Positions 11,001 to 19,864 are shown, counted from the stretch's first letter. The stretch: 64,000 nt of DNA from Chryseobacterium sp. OV279 (GCF_900128945.1 NZ_FQUD01000001.1:1289435-1353434), one strand, 5' to 3'. The notes: generated from the sequence alone by a model not told the origin. Numbers and translations are program-made.

Positions 11001-12138
11001 ATGGGTGTATCTGATTTCAGATATTCCGGCTCATATTCAGGAACTGACTGATACCCGTCTTTTACGTCATTACAAAGGCTATCCGGGACTTTTCAAAAGT
11101 TTAGCAAGAGAATTTGAACAAACCTCTTGCAGACTGATCAGTCTGAGCACGCCACAGGAAGTTGATCAGATTACAGAGATCGCTTTAAAAGAAATATTAA
11201 CCACAGATAAACCTTCCGAAGTCGTTTACAAACACGACCAAAGGCATAAAATAGATATTATCCCATCTCCATTGTCAACAAGCCTTGAAGAAGCGCATAT
11301 CCAGCTGGATCAGAAATCTGTAGTCTTAGTACTCGGAGGCGGACAGGGAATCACTTCTGAATTGGTGAAGCATATGTCCGGAGCGTATCCGTGTACCTAT
11401 ATTTTGGTAGGAAGATCGGCAGATCCTAGAGATGTCATAGCGGACCTTAAAGAAGTGGAAGCCATGAAAACCAAGGAAGAAATAAGAGGCTATCTTATTA
11501 AAACCGGAAAATTCACTTCTCCTTCTGAAATAGAAAAAGAGACCGTAAGAATTTTCAAAAACAATCAGATTCTGCGTACCATCCGTGATATGGAACAACT
11601 GGGAAGTACGGTAGTGTATCAGTCTTTAGATCTTTGTGACGAAGAAGGATTATCAGATCTGATCAAAAATATTTACGATAAATACGCCCGTTTAGACGGA
11701 GTTATTCATGGAGCAGGTCTTTTGGAAGACAAACTTTTCAGACAGAAAACCTCCAGCTCATTTGAGCGTGTATTCGATACCAAAGTAAAACCGCTTCGTG
11801 TATTGGCAGAACAGCTGCGTGCCGACTGTCAGTTTGTAGTGCTCTTCTCAAGCATCGCTTCGGTATACGGGAACAAAGGACAGACAGATTATGCTGCGGC
11901 CAACTCCGTACTGGATGATTATGCGAAAGCTTTAAACAAAAAATTAAAAGGAAAAGTAATCTCCATCAACTGGGGCCCATGGAAAGGAGCCGGAATGGTT
12001 TCATCGACTCTGGAAACAGAATATGAACGCCGCGGTATTTCTTTAATTCCATTGGACCAGGGGAAAGAAATCTTCCTTAACGAGATCAAATACGGAACCG
12101 AAAGTCAGGTATTGATCATGTCTGGAAACAACTGGTAA
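5065..12138 (+). CDS. Giant iterative PKS/PUFA-synthase-like protein: NMO-NMO-KS-AT-ACP-ACP-KR
   Basis: This 2357-aa multidomain synthase begins with two nitropropane-dioxygenase/PfaD-like barrels: about residues 23-235, with GNEAGGLVG, and 310-640, with MAQKLGLRYPIAQGP and GRECGGHVG. Next come a ketosynthase (about 669-1100; active Cys854 in DAACASS, then VEAHGTGT and GHTKCAAG) and an acyltransferase (about 1205-1500; FPGQGSQ, Ser1297 in GHSYGE). Two acyl-carrier domains share LSIDSIKR (phosphopantetheine Ser1709 and Ser1821), and a ketoreductase fills about 2080-2357 (GGGQGIT, Tyr in DYAAAN). It should build and reduce an acyl chain, with the fused PfaD-like part as enoyl reductase. The start is uncertain: Met23 at 5131 begins right at the first barrel and may be the real start. 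Fusion of PfaD-like barrels to the N-terminus is unusual, since PfaD is normally a separate protein. It heads a tight operon. Confidence 0.9.
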   Translation: MMPKGPAFCYGVSSYHLNTINAMKNLTIIGLTPFEKPDVSLMPKLHQAGAFPILSLGHNAAAAQEALNQLDQTDVPSYGIYLPNDKFISLQIPKKVSFAILPSGVSMNIVPDLPVIYQVTSLDEARLAEQSGAEGIIIKGNEAGGLVGYESTFVLFQRVIKEIQTIPVWVQGGIGLHTAAAVKSLGATGIVLDSQLALFPESSVPQEIKDLSSKLNGTETKIIANHRVLVRPNSPVLPENVTAEELRQYFTDLDPSKSYIPMGQDISLAIDLYEDFKSLKKMVFGFKEAMYGHLKQAKALEVISENNIMAQKLGLRYPIAQGPMTRVSDVPLFANAVADAGALPFVALSLLKGEQAKALVMETKKLAGEKTWGVGILGFAPQELREEQTAYILEAKPPVVLIAGGRPAQAKVFEKAGITTFLHVPSPALLDIFLKEGATNFIFEGRECGGHVGPLSSMVLWEKQIERILKEEHPENISVFFAGGIHNAFSTAFVSIMAAPLAARGVKVGVLIGTAYLYTEEAVRTGAIQEEFQVQAMQAKDTVLLETAPGHETRCLNTAFAKHFSTEKIKLLAAGMDKKEVWEQLEKLNVGRLRIAAKGIDRQGDKLVNVPKNEQLDLGMYMIGQVATMQNRVISLASLHQNVSIDNFKYIEEAALPEQPVSTEKPLDVAIVGMECIFPGAKNLEEYWRNIILGRDSVTEVPDERWNKELYYHPDSDGPDVSHSKWGGFIPKIDFDPLAFGIPPQSLAAIEPTQLLTLLVAKRAMEDAGYGEKHINRENISVIIGAEGGNDLANSYSFRGYYKQVFGELHEEVKQAFPHTTEDSFPGILANVIAGRITNRLDLGGRNFTVDAACASSLAAIDLACQELILGKSDMVLAGGADLHNGINDYLMFSSTHALSRKGRCATFDGDADGIALGEGVAILVLKRYEDAVRDGDRIYSVIKGVGGSSDGKALGLTAPRKIGQVRALERAYSQAGISPAAVGLVEAHGTGTVVGDKTELSALTNLFSRSGAIPGQTHLGSVKTQIGHTKCAAGLAGLIKASLAVYHGVKPPTLHLQQPNAYYNAQTSPFAFYAESGLWGEKNRYAGISAFGFGGTNFHTVIANHPKEDDSAVLQSWPSELFVFRGDTYEDAKIPLSQIKSLLEVNGDIPLKDMAYSLAVGSDKPIQLTIVADTAEHLMMNIELALSGIESKDTFTVNKRDGKVAFLFPGQGSQRINMARDLFVAFPAMRNLIEGYPELEKVVFPSTTFDEAALKQQKETIKDTRLAQPILGIVDLALANFLKSLDIVPDMVAGHSYGELPALCFAGVFEEEKLVDLSIQRAHAILDSVEGGDPGTMIAVSATREQLQPVLDKTEGCYPVNYNAPTQCVVAGSTPAINKLMEILKQERISAKKLEVACAFHSPLLAKSKGLYNEVLKEVPFQEMQIPVWSNTTAETYPAAPSAIKERLTDHLVQPVRFVEELQAMYADGARIFIEVGPGKVLSGLTKSCLEKDQLTLYVEDSNRNKLSHLLSMLAQYLGTGRSFSIEKLFDGRNARLIQIDQPELYKKNPAIWRVNGQMAHPTTGNLPANGALPILNPIPMNNFTNNQPAPVAESQPAAERMLQEYLNTMKQLIQAQRDVMLSFLGQNPQVSPAPVYAAPVQAPVNDRLVTIPAQPVHVEKPAAVAVKQAPVKDIKTLLLQVVSDKTGYPHEMLGMEMDLEADLSIDSIKRVEIIGTLRSELGALTSGNADEDTVMEKLASIKTLSGLVSWLTELTGTPTAAPEKNGTAVTPAAEVESKSAFSLEELQNIILDIVSDKTGYPKEMLGLDLDLEADLSIDSIKRMEIIGDLKTKIGFGQDMDQADDLMEKLAAIKTLKGLALWISEMSGNTDGDADAEPVQNLLSRLRFDLTPTDVSTEQNTEIIKGKRFAITQDNSPQTMAIKNTLEKYGAIAELVDTERDLKDFDGLIILDLFSSTVKHSIIDHVDQIKKLDLDKAKWVYLISDIPAHIQELTDTRLLRHYKGYPGLFKSLAREFEQTSCRLISLSTPQEVDQITEIALKEILTTDKPSEVVYKHDQRHKIDIIPSPLSTSLEEAHIQLDQKSVVLVLGGGQGITSELVKHMSGAYPCTYILVGRSADPRDVIADLKEVEAMKTKEEIRGYLIKTGKFTSPSEIEKETVRIFKNNQILRTIRDMEQLGSTVVYQSLDLCDEEGLSDLIKNIYDKYARLDGVIHGAGLLEDKLFRQKTSSSFERVFDTKVKPLRVLAEQLRADCQFVVLFSSIASVYGNKGQTDYAAANSVLDDYAKALNKKLKGKVISINWGPWKGAGMVSSTLETEYERRGISLIPLDQGKEIFLNEIKYGTESQVLIMSGNNW

Positions 12139-12157
12139 CCCTCTGTATACGATAACT

Positions 12158-15100
12158 ATGAAAAAAACAGATGTTGCTGTTATTGGCTTATCCTGTGTCT
12201 TTCCCGGGGCACAGGATGCCCATACTTTTTGGCAGAATATTGTCAACAAGGTAGATTCTACCCAATCGGCTCCGGCTGATAGGATTGATCCTGTACACTT
12301 TAGTGATAAGACCAGTCCTGTCGACAGATTTTACTGTCAGCGTGGTGGATTTATTTCAGATTATGAATTTGATCCGACGGCTTTTGGGATTCTCCCGTTA
12401 GCAGTAGAAGGCACAGAGCCAGATCATTTATTAACCCTTGATTTGGTGCAGAAAGCCCTTGAAGATGCCGGCGTATTTCAAAAGGGAATATCTCTTGAGA
12501 AAACGGGTATCATTATTGGTAAAGGAAACTATACCGGTCCCGGCGCGACGCGTGCCATTGAAATCGTACGCACCGGAGAACAGATTTCTTCGCTGTTGCA
12601 GGAATTACTGCCTCAGGTATCTTCAGCAGATATCGAAAAAGTGAAACATGCTTTCCAGGAGCGAAAAGGCCGTTTCGCAGCAGATACAGCCATGGGATTG
12701 ATTCCCAATCTGGTTGCCTCTTTAGTAGCGAATCGTTTCAATCTGGGAGGTGCTGCATTCACAGTAGATGCCGCTTGTGCCAGTGCTTTGATTGCAGTAG
12801 ATCACGCCGTTCAGGAACTCAACCGTGGCCGTTGTGATATGGTCATCGCGGGAGGTGTACATACCGGACAGAATGCTGCTTTCTGGAGTATTTTTGCCCA
12901 GTTGGGAGCTTTGTCTCATCAACAGCAGATCAAGCCGTTCAGTATGGATGCAGACGGTTTATTAATTGGTGAAGGCTGTGGTTTCGTCGTGTTAAAACGA
13001 TTGGAAGATGCAGTCCGTGATCAGGATAAAATCTACGCCGTGATCAAAGGTGTTGGAGTAAGCAGCGATGGGAACGGAACCAGCGTGATGAGCCCGTCCG
13101 TTAAAGGTCAGCTTAAAGCTTTACAACAGGCCTGGATCAATGCAGATCTGGACGAAAAGCAGATCGGTTATCTGGAAGCCCATGGGACAGGAACACCGCT
13201 TGGAGACAAAACAGAACTCCAGACCCTGGCTCAGTTTTTTACTAAAGAAGAAACAACTCAGGCTGCAGGAATCGGATCCGTTAAATCCAATATCGGACAT
13301 GCCATGCCGGCTGCCGGGATCGCAGGTTTAATCAAGACCTGTCTGGCGCTTCATCATGATACTTTACCGCCTACATTATATTGTGAAAATCCAATTGCAG
13401 ATATGGAGCAGACCCGTTTTGCTCCGGTACAGGAACCGAAAAGCTGGTCAAAAACAGGCTTGCCGAAAGTAGCGGCAGTTAATGCCTTCGGATTTGGAGG
13501 GATCAATGCACACGTTGTTCTGGAAGGCTATGATATGCCGAAGAAAGACCGTGTTTTAGTATTGGCAAGACCTACCCATGAAGAATTACTTTCAGCTTTA
13601 AAAAACAACGAAAACAGAGTAGGAGAAGGGGATTACAGGATTGCTTTATTCGACCCGACCCCTGAAAGAATAGAAAAAGCGACTAAAATTGTAGCTAAAA
13701 ATAATCCATGGCGCAATAAACAGGATATCTGGTACACCAACACACCTTTACTGAAAGATGGAGGTAAAATTGCCTTTGTATTTCCGGGGCTGGATGGCCT
13801 TGCGAAAGGAGAGGTGGACAGTGTGAGCCGTTATTTTGGATTAACCGAGCCTATCGAAACAGAAGGGGAAGGTTTATTAAGTGATGCATTGGGAATTTTC
13901 AACAAATGCAGCATCCTTGATAACGCCCTGAAAAAACTGGGAATTGTTCCGGATATGAATGCGGGACACAGCTTGGGAGAATGGCTGGCAGGATATTCCT
14001 CAGAACTGGCAGAAGTGAATTCTGTTAAAGCTTTGATTGATGTTCTGAATCCGGAAACCTTTGAATTAAAAGATTCCAGATTCATTGCGATAGGAGCGGG
14101 GATTGATGCAGTCAAGCCTTTTATCGATACCATTCCCAATCTTTATATTTCCAATGACAACTGTCCCAATCAGGTGATCCTTTGTGGCAGTAATGCTGCT
14201 CTGGATGAACTGGTTCCATTGTTAAAATCAAAACAAATCTTTCATCAGGTTCTGCCGTTCCAGTCCGGTTTTCACTCACCGTTTATCGCTGATAAACTGG
14301 ATGTGATTTTAGCAGGAATGGAAAAAGCGCAGTTTCAACAGACGAAAATCCCGTTGTGGTCTGCAACGACTTTAGAACCGTATCCTGCCGATCAGGATGC
14401 GATCAGAAAACTAAGTGCCGAGCATTTGGTGCAGCCGGTCCGTTTCCGTGAACTGACGGATAAACTGTATGAAGAAGGTGCAAAATTCTTTATTCAGATT
14501 GGTACCGGAGGATTGATCGGGTTTATTGATGATACTTTGAAAGGAAAAGCATTCAGTACGATTGCTTCCAGCGTGGCCACAAGATCTGCACTGGCTCAGC
14601 TGCAGCGTGTGGTAGCCGCATTATTTGTGGAAGGTAAAACCGTAGCATTGGACTTTTTAGAAGTACAAAGCCAATCTAAAAAGTCATCAGGAAAGGGAAT
14701 CAAATTACAGTTAGGTTCGCCGATCATCCGTGATTTTAAAGAAATTCAAAATCTGGCTCAGTCCTTTGAGATGCCAAAACAAAATACGGTTTCAGCGACG
14801 GTCGCTAAGACAGGTCATCCTCTGGTTCAGGCTTTCCAGGAAAATATCACTGATATGATCCGGATGCAGGAAGAGGTATTGACATTGTTTCAAAACCGTC
14901 CGGAAATTACAATCCCAAGACCTGTGGTTTCTAAAGCACCTGTCAGCAAAAATTTCTCGAAACTTCTGTATGTTACTTTAGATACGCATCCTTACCTCAT
15001 CGATCACAGTTTATTGAGACAGCCGAAAGGATGGACCACTGTTTCTGATATGGAGCCGGTGATCCCGATGACCATGATTTTTGAGCAGTTAGCAGAAATA

Positions 15101-16390
15101 GCACAGGCCGAAATACCGGGAACCCGCATTCATAAAATCATGAATGTAAGTGTGTTTCAATGGATGAATGTGGCCAAACCTTTTGAAAAAACAGTCAAAG
15201 GAGAATGGCGTTCCAATAACCATGCTTACCTTGATATCGAGAACTTTGCAAATGCAGAAGTCTTACTGGCTTCATCTGCACCTGCTGTTCCTGCCTTTAA
15301 TCTGGCAATCGGGGACCTTCTGCCGATTGAAAGAACACCTGAAGAGATCTATGATAAACATATGTTCCATGGAGAACTGTACCAGGGAATTACAGAGATT
15401 TCAGCAGTAGGAACGAAGGGAATTGTAGGAAAAATCAAAGGAAACGGTGGAAAAGGATCTTTACTGGATAATGCCGGGCAATTATTCGGATTGTGGCTGC
15501 AGCTTACCCTGACCAAAGACCGTATTGCTTTCCCTGTGAAAATCAGAGATATTGAATTCTTCGGAGATATGGAGGATCAGGACGGCCTTTTTGAATGTAC
15601 CTGCATCCTTACCGAGCTCAATGAAGAATTTGCCATTGCCGATATTATCCTTAAAAGAGACGGAAAGGTATGGTGCGCGATTACAGGCTGGCAAAACCGC
15701 CGACTGGAAATTGATGAACCGCTGTGGAATGTTTCCATGTCGCCTTTGCACAACCGCCTTTCGGAGGAAATAGCTCCTGAGGTATTTTTCTTTCATCAGG
15801 CGTATACGAGAGTGGCTTCGTGGGATTTTATTCTTAAAAGATATTTCAATCAGACGGAAAAGCAATATCATCAGCAGTTGTTTCCCAACAAGCGGAAAGA
15901 ATGGATGGTAAGCCGTGTAGCCGTGAAAGATGCCGTACGAAACCTTCTCCGTGAAAAGAAAAATCATCCCTGTTTTCCCATCACTTTTGAAATAGGGAAG
16001 GATGAAGTCGGAAAACCTTATCTGATAGGCGATGTCACGGAAGATATCCATATTTCTTTAGCCCATAAAGAAAAGGATGCGGTTGGTATTGCACGTCAGG
16101 GCGGCCCGGTGGGAATCGACATGGAACTCATGGAGGAACGCAGCTCCGGATTTTACGACCTGGTATTTACCGATCACGAATTAACCTTATTAAAAGACAG
16201 AGATCAGGCAGAATGGACCACCAGATTCTGGGTAGCCAAAGAAGCGTACGGAAAGTTTCTGGGAACCGGACTGAAAGGAAATCCAAAGGCCTTTGAAATT
16301 ACCAATATTGAGGGAGATCATTTATGGATCAACCAAACTGAAATAAAAACTATTAAACATAAAAAATATATTATCGGATGGACACTATAA
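12158..16390 (+). CDS. Second synthase subunit: KS-AT-DH-phosphopantetheinyl transferase
   Basis: A 1410-aa protein starting 19 bp after the first synthase. The ketosynthase (about 1-455) keeps Cys207 in DAACASA, EAHGTGT and SNIGHAMPAAG, so it looks catalytically competent rather than a chain-length factor. The acyltransferase-like domain (about 530-830) has a shortened front (FPGLDG) but keeps GHSLGE with Ser605. A dehydratase-like hot-dog region starts near His944 (HPYLIDH) and runs to about 1190. The C-terminal 130 residues form a Sfp-type phosphopantetheinyl transferase (GIDMEL near 1320, WVAKEAYGK near 1358). The fused transferase probably activates the carrier domains of this operon. 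No ACP is seen in this protein, so it should act on the ACPs of its neighbours. This resembles PfaC and HglE-type systems without being identical to either. Confidence 0.88.
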   Translation: MKKTDVAVIGLSCVFPGAQDAHTFWQNIVNKVDSTQSAPADRIDPVHFSDKTSPVDRFYCQRGGFISDYEFDPTAFGILPLAVEGTEPDHLLTLDLVQKALEDAGVFQKGISLEKTGIIIGKGNYTGPGATRAIEIVRTGEQISSLLQELLPQVSSADIEKVKHAFQERKGRFAADTAMGLIPNLVASLVANRFNLGGAAFTVDAACASALIAVDHAVQELNRGRCDMVIAGGVHTGQNAAFWSIFAQLGALSHQQQIKPFSMDADGLLIGEGCGFVVLKRLEDAVRDQDKIYAVIKGVGVSSDGNGTSVMSPSVKGQLKALQQAWINADLDEKQIGYLEAHGTGTPLGDKTELQTLAQFFTKEETTQAAGIGSVKSNIGHAMPAAGIAGLIKTCLALHHDTLPPTLYCENPIADMEQTRFAPVQEPKSWSKTGLPKVAAVNAFGFGGINAHVVLEGYDMPKKDRVLVLARPTHEELLSALKNNENRVGEGDYRIALFDPTPERIEKATKIVAKNNPWRNKQDIWYTNTPLLKDGGKIAFVFPGLDGLAKGEVDSVSRYFGLTEPIETEGEGLLSDALGIFNKCSILDNALKKLGIVPDMNAGHSLGEWLAGYSSELAEVNSVKALIDVLNPETFELKDSRFIAIGAGIDAVKPFIDTIPNLYISNDNCPNQVILCGSNAALDELVPLLKSKQIFHQVLPFQSGFHSPFIADKLDVILAGMEKAQFQQTKIPLWSATTLEPYPADQDAIRKLSAEHLVQPVRFRELTDKLYEEGAKFFIQIGTGGLIGFIDDTLKGKAFSTIASSVATRSALAQLQRVVAALFVEGKTVALDFLEVQSQSKKSSGKGIKLQLGSPIIRDFKEIQNLAQSFEMPKQNTVSATVAKTGHPLVQAFQENITDMIRMQEEVLTLFQNRPEITIPRPVVSKAPVSKNFSKLLYVTLDTHPYLIDHSLLRQPKGWTTVSDMEPVIPMTMIFEQLAEIAQAEIPGTRIHKIMNVSVFQWMNVAKPFEKTVKGEWRSNNHAYLDIENFANAEVLLASSAPAVPAFNLAIGDLLPIERTPEEIYDKHMFHGELYQGITEISAVGTKGIVGKIKGNGGKGSLLDNAGQLFGLWLQLTLTKDRIAFPVKIRDIEFFGDMEDQDGLFECTCILTELNEEFAIADIILKRDGKVWCAITGWQNRRLEIDEPLWNVSMSPLHNRLSEEIAPEVFFFHQAYTRVASWDFILKRYFNQTEKQYHQQLFPNKRKEWMVSRVAVKDAVRNLLREKKNHPCFPITFEIGKDEVGKPYLIGDVTEDIHISLAHKEKDAVGIARQGGPVGIDMELMEERSSGFYDLVFTDHELTLLKDRDQAEWTTRFWVAKEAYGKFLGTGLKGNPKAFEITNIEGDHLWINQTEIKTIKHKKYIIGWTL

Positions 16391-16677
16391 ACAACACATT
16401 AAAATTGAATCACGAAGAATTGTTCACTCTTTTAAAAGGTTTTATTACGGAAGTGATAGGCGCTGAATTTGTAGAGGAAATGGATATCACTCCGGACAGT
16501 TCATTCACCAAAGACCTGGAAATGGACAGCATAGAAATCGTTTCTTTTTCCGAGAAGATCAAAGCGCATTTCGGGGATCAGATTGATTTCACGGGATGGC
16601 TGTCTTCTATGGACTTAGACGAACTGATCAACCTTGACCTCCGTATGATCATCAATTATATCTACGAATGCCAATAA
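16378..16677 (+). CDS. Stand-alone acyl carrier protein
   Basis: A 99-aa acidic helical protein with the carrier motif LEMDSIEIV; Ser51 is the phosphopantetheine site. The start overlaps the end of the second synthase by 13 nt and the stop overlaps the next start, showing translational coupling. As a discrete ACP, it could carry a starter unit, present the finished chain to the hydrolase or acyltransferases, or donate acyl groups to the PapA-like enzymes. Its motif (DSIEIV) differs from the tandem ACPs of the first synthase (DSIKR), suggesting a separate partner. Confidence 0.9.
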   Translation: MDTINNTLKLNHEELFTLLKGFITEVIGAEFVEEMDITPDSSFTKDLEMDSIEIVSFSEKIKAHFGDQIDFTGWLSSMDLDELINLDLRMIINYIYECQ

Positions 16678-17462
16678 TCAATGTAAACCATAAACAGGTT
16701 CATATTCAGGAACTCAACAAAGGGGCTGAACAGACGGTGGTGCTTATCCACGGGATGTTCAGCAACCTCTCCATTTATTATTTTAATATTGCCCCGATTC
16801 TGGCGAAGCATTTCCACGTGGTAATGTACGATCTGAAAAGTCACGGCATGAGCGAACGTTTTACAGACGGCTACGATCTGGAAAGTATGTCATCCGATGT
16901 ACTGGCTTTGATGGATGTTTTAAACCTTAAAAAAGCACATCTGGCGGGATACAGTTTCGGAGGGCTTATTGCTTTGAAAACGGCATTAAAAGCGCCGGAC
17001 CGTGTCAGTCAGCTGGTCGTTATAGAAGCTCCGGATCCTCAGGACGAAAAGGCTCGTAACATCATCGATGAATACAGTAAAGAATTCCTCGAACATTACG
17101 TGGCCAATTTTACGGACACCACCAAAGTGCAGATGGGCAAAAGACAGATGGAGAAAAACCACCGGATGTATGAATTCCTGTTTGAAAAGACCAGCATTAA
17201 AGCAGATATGATCAGGGAAAAACATTTTCTGGGGGAAGCGAATTTCTCAGAACTGGATACGCCCACACTTTTGCTTTACGGATCTGAATCGAACTGTAAA
17301 CCTACAGGAGAATGGCTGAAAACGCAGATCATTTCATCTGAACTGGAACTGATTCCCGGTGATCACAATGTCCCGATACAGGAACCCGTTCAGATTGCAG
17401 AATCGATGGTTCATTTTTTATCTCAATCATTATCTAACGCATTAACACAAAATCATGGCTAA
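16668..17462 (+). CDS. Alpha/beta-hydrolase (thioesterase-like release enzyme)
   Basis: A 264-aa alpha/beta-hydrolase fold protein. VVLIHGMFSN forms the oxyanion-hole region, Ser96 lies in the nucleophile elbow AGYSFGG, an Asp candidate lies in the LLLYGSES region, and His is in PGDHNVP near the C-terminus, giving a complete catalytic triad. It has no signal peptide, so it is cytosolic. Its start lies within the ACP gene (10-nt overlap) and its end overlaps the glycosyltransferase gene by 8 nt. The context suggests it releases the acyl chain from an ACP by hydrolysis or transfer, like a type II thioesterase. The exact reaction is inferred. Confidence 0.85.
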   Translation: MPIINVNHKQVHIQELNKGAEQTVVLIHGMFSNLSIYYFNIAPILAKHFHVVMYDLKSHGMSERFTDGYDLESMSSDVLALMDVLNLKKAHLAGYSFGGLIALKTALKAPDRVSQLVVIEAPDPQDEKARNIIDEYSKEFLEHYVANFTDTTKVQMGKRQMEKNHRMYEFLFEKTSIKADMIREKHFLGEANFSELDTPTLLLYGSESNCKPTGEWLKTQIISSELELIPGDHNVPIQEPVQIAESMVHFLSQSLSNALTQNHG

Positions 17463-19860
17463 ATTTGTATTTGTTGTTCCACCATTGACAGGCCATGTCA
17501 ATCCAACCTTAAGCATCGGCGCAGAATTACTGCAAAGAGGACATGAAGTGGCCTGGATCAGTCTTGACAAAAATTTAAGTGCAAAACTTCCTGTCGGGGG
17601 AGAACTTTTGCTCATTCAATATGACCAGACCGACGAGGAGAAAAGAGAAAGTGAAAGCTATCTCGATATTATTTCTAAAAAAGTAGTCTACGGTATCGAC
17701 AGTATTAAGTTTCTTTACGATGACGTATTAATTCCTTTAAACAGACATTGCTACAATGGAATCGTTACTCTACTAAAACAATATCAACCCGATTTGGTGA
17801 TTGGAGATCATCAGTTATTTGCTGCCGCTATTGCTGCTAAAAAACTAAATCTTCCATACAGCACATCCGTTACGGCTCCGGCCGCCATTAAAATGATGGA
17901 CGAGCTGCCTAAAGTGCATGAATGGGAAGTCAATAAAATCATTGAATTGCAGAAAGAACTCGGTGTAACGGAAAACCGTTCACTGGCATCTTCTGATCTG
18001 TTGACACTTGTTTTAACTTCAAAATATTTCTTTGGCGAAATGGATCTGCCGGAAAATTATCAGTTCACAGGACCTGTTCTTATGGAACGCCGCATCTCCT
18101 GTGAATTTGATTGGGACAGATTGAAAAGCAGTACCCACAAAAAGATTTTGGTAAGCATCGGAACCACTTTCGATCATGATCATAAAAAAGCATTCTTCCA
18201 AAAAGTGGTGGATGCCTTTAAAGATGAAGATCTGACGGTTGTACTGGTCTCTGATCCACAGCTTTTTGACAGCTGGCCGGAAAACTTTATGGTCTACAAT
18301 CAGGTTCCTCAACTGGATCTCTTGCCTTATCTGGATGGAGTCGTTTGCCACGGCGGTCACAATACTGTTTCTGAAGCACTTTCCAATGGTCTTCCGCTGG
18401 TTGTGATCCCGATTGCGTATGATCAGTCTCATGTAGCAGGACGCGTTGTGCGTACCGGAGCAGGAGAGCGTCTTAATTTTAACAGATTTAAATCCCATCA
18501 TTTAAACGAAGCCGTGAAAAATATATTAAACAATTCAGAATATAAAGAAGCTGCTGAAACGGTTCGTGAATCTTTCACCGAAGCCGGAGGTACAGCCACC
18601 GCAGCCAATTTGCTTGAAAAAGCATTAATTCCTGCTGATGAAACCATAAAGCTGGGGTCTAAATTTTTATTTGTGATCCCGCCGTTTTTTGGCCATATCA
18701 GCCCGACCTTAAGTGTGGGAGCCAGCCTGATCGCCCGTGGACATGAAGTGAAATGGTTTGGAATTACCCCATTAGACAATAAACATATTCCGGAAGGAGG
18801 AAGTTATTTTTATCCTGAAGAAGATCTTATTCCGTTTCAGGAGGATATCAAACGTATTTTAAAGAGACAGGATGACGGGCCGGCGTGTTCAGGACCTGAA
18901 GTGATAAAGCTCGCACTGGAAGAAACCTATGTTCCGTTTGCTAAAATGATGATGCCCGGATTGGAGCGTCTCATGGAAAGCTGGAAACCGGATGTTCTGG
19001 TGAATGACTGCATCACTTTCGGAGGAGCTCTTTTTGCCCATAAACATCATATTCCTTGTGTAACAACTACGCCTGTTCCCCCCGATGTAATGGGCGATAC
19101 GGCGAATAATGCACCCAAAATATTCGAATGGCAGCAAAACCTGATCAAAGATCTTCAAAAAGAAGTGGGGATCAATGATGAAGGTATTTTTATCCATTCC
19201 AATAAGCTGAATCTGGTATTCACATCACAGACGTTTGCTGATTTTGAAACTGTTCCGTCTCATATGAGATTTGTAGGACCGGTAAAAGGACGTCCGAATC
19301 CGGCTCCATTTGACTGGGAAAAACTGGAAGCATCTACGACCCCAAAAATATTTGTATCACTCGGGACTTTGTTGGTAGATATCCGGAAAGCCTTTTTTGA
19401 AAAGGTGATTGCCGCTTTTGCAGATCAGCCTGTAACGGTGATTGCAGCCACTCCGCCGGAGATATTTGATGAATGGCCTTCTAATTTCATCGTGAATGGT
19501 TTTGTACCGCAATCTGCATTGATGCCTCATATGGATGCGGTGATCTGCCACGGAGGTTTTAATACCGTTAATGATACATTCACCAACGGGTTACCGATGT
19601 TGATTACCCCTATTGCCTACGACCATTTTCATATTGCTAAATTAATTGAAAAGGCAGGCTGCGGAATCAGCATCCGATACAAGAGATTACGTGTTGAGGC
19701 TCTTCGTGAAACTGTTTTTGAATTGCTGGAAAATCCTGCGTACAGAAATGCAGCGAAAGAGGTTCAGGCCAATTTGCTGAATGCCGGTGGTAATGACCGT
19801 GCGGTAGAGCTTCTGGAAGAGTTTGTACAGCAACATCGTTCAACATTAGTTACGGTATAA
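17455..19860 (+). CDS. Tandem GT1 glycosyltransferase (two MGT-like domains fused)
   Basis: The 801-aa protein consists of two complete GT1 (UDP-glycosyltransferase, MGT-like) units, residues 1-400 and 400-801. Both units open with the same motif order: KFVFVVPPLTGHVNPTLS in the first, KFLFVIPPFFGHISPTLS in the second. Both contain SIGTTF or SLGTLL, and both end with the nucleotide-sugar donor motif, VVCHGGHNTVSEALSNGLP in the first and VICHGGFNTVNDTFTNGLP in the second. A usual family member is about 400 aa, so this is an internal duplication. Each half keeps a His in the HGG donor motif, but the second changes SEAL to NDTF, which may change donor or activity. It probably adds one or two sugars to the lipid made by the synthases. 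Donor and acceptor are unknown. Confidence 0.88.
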   Translation: MAKFVFVVPPLTGHVNPTLSIGAELLQRGHEVAWISLDKNLSAKLPVGGELLLIQYDQTDEEKRESESYLDIISKKVVYGIDSIKFLYDDVLIPLNRHCYNGIVTLLKQYQPDLVIGDHQLFAAAIAAKKLNLPYSTSVTAPAAIKMMDELPKVHEWEVNKIIELQKELGVTENRSLASSDLLTLVLTSKYFFGEMDLPENYQFTGPVLMERRISCEFDWDRLKSSTHKKILVSIGTTFDHDHKKAFFQKVVDAFKDEDLTVVLVSDPQLFDSWPENFMVYNQVPQLDLLPYLDGVVCHGGHNTVSEALSNGLPLVVIPIAYDQSHVAGRVVRTGAGERLNFNRFKSHHLNEAVKNILNNSEYKEAAETVRESFTEAGGTATAANLLEKALIPADETIKLGSKFLFVIPPFFGHISPTLSVGASLIARGHEVKWFGITPLDNKHIPEGGSYFYPEEDLIPFQEDIKRILKRQDDGPACSGPEVIKLALEETYVPFAKMMMPGLERLMESWKPDVLVNDCITFGGALFAHKHHIPCVTTTPVPPDVMGDTANNAPKIFEWQQNLIKDLQKEVGINDEGIFIHSNKLNLVFTSQTFADFETVPSHMRFVGPVKGRPNPAPFDWEKLEASTTPKIFVSLGTLLVDIRKAFFEKVIAAFADQPVTVIAATPPEIFDEWPSNFIVNGFVPQSALMPHMDAVICHGGFNTVNDTFTNGLPMLITPIAYDHFHIAKLIEKAGCGISIRYKRLRVEALRETVFELLENPAYRNAAKEVQANLLNAGGNDRAVELLEEFVQQHRSTLVTV

Positions 19861-19864
19861 GCCT

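Noticed and set aside
12158..13500. Second KS as a chain-length factor
   Set aside because: It keeps the active Cys207 and both His motifs, so it looks like a functional ketosynthase.
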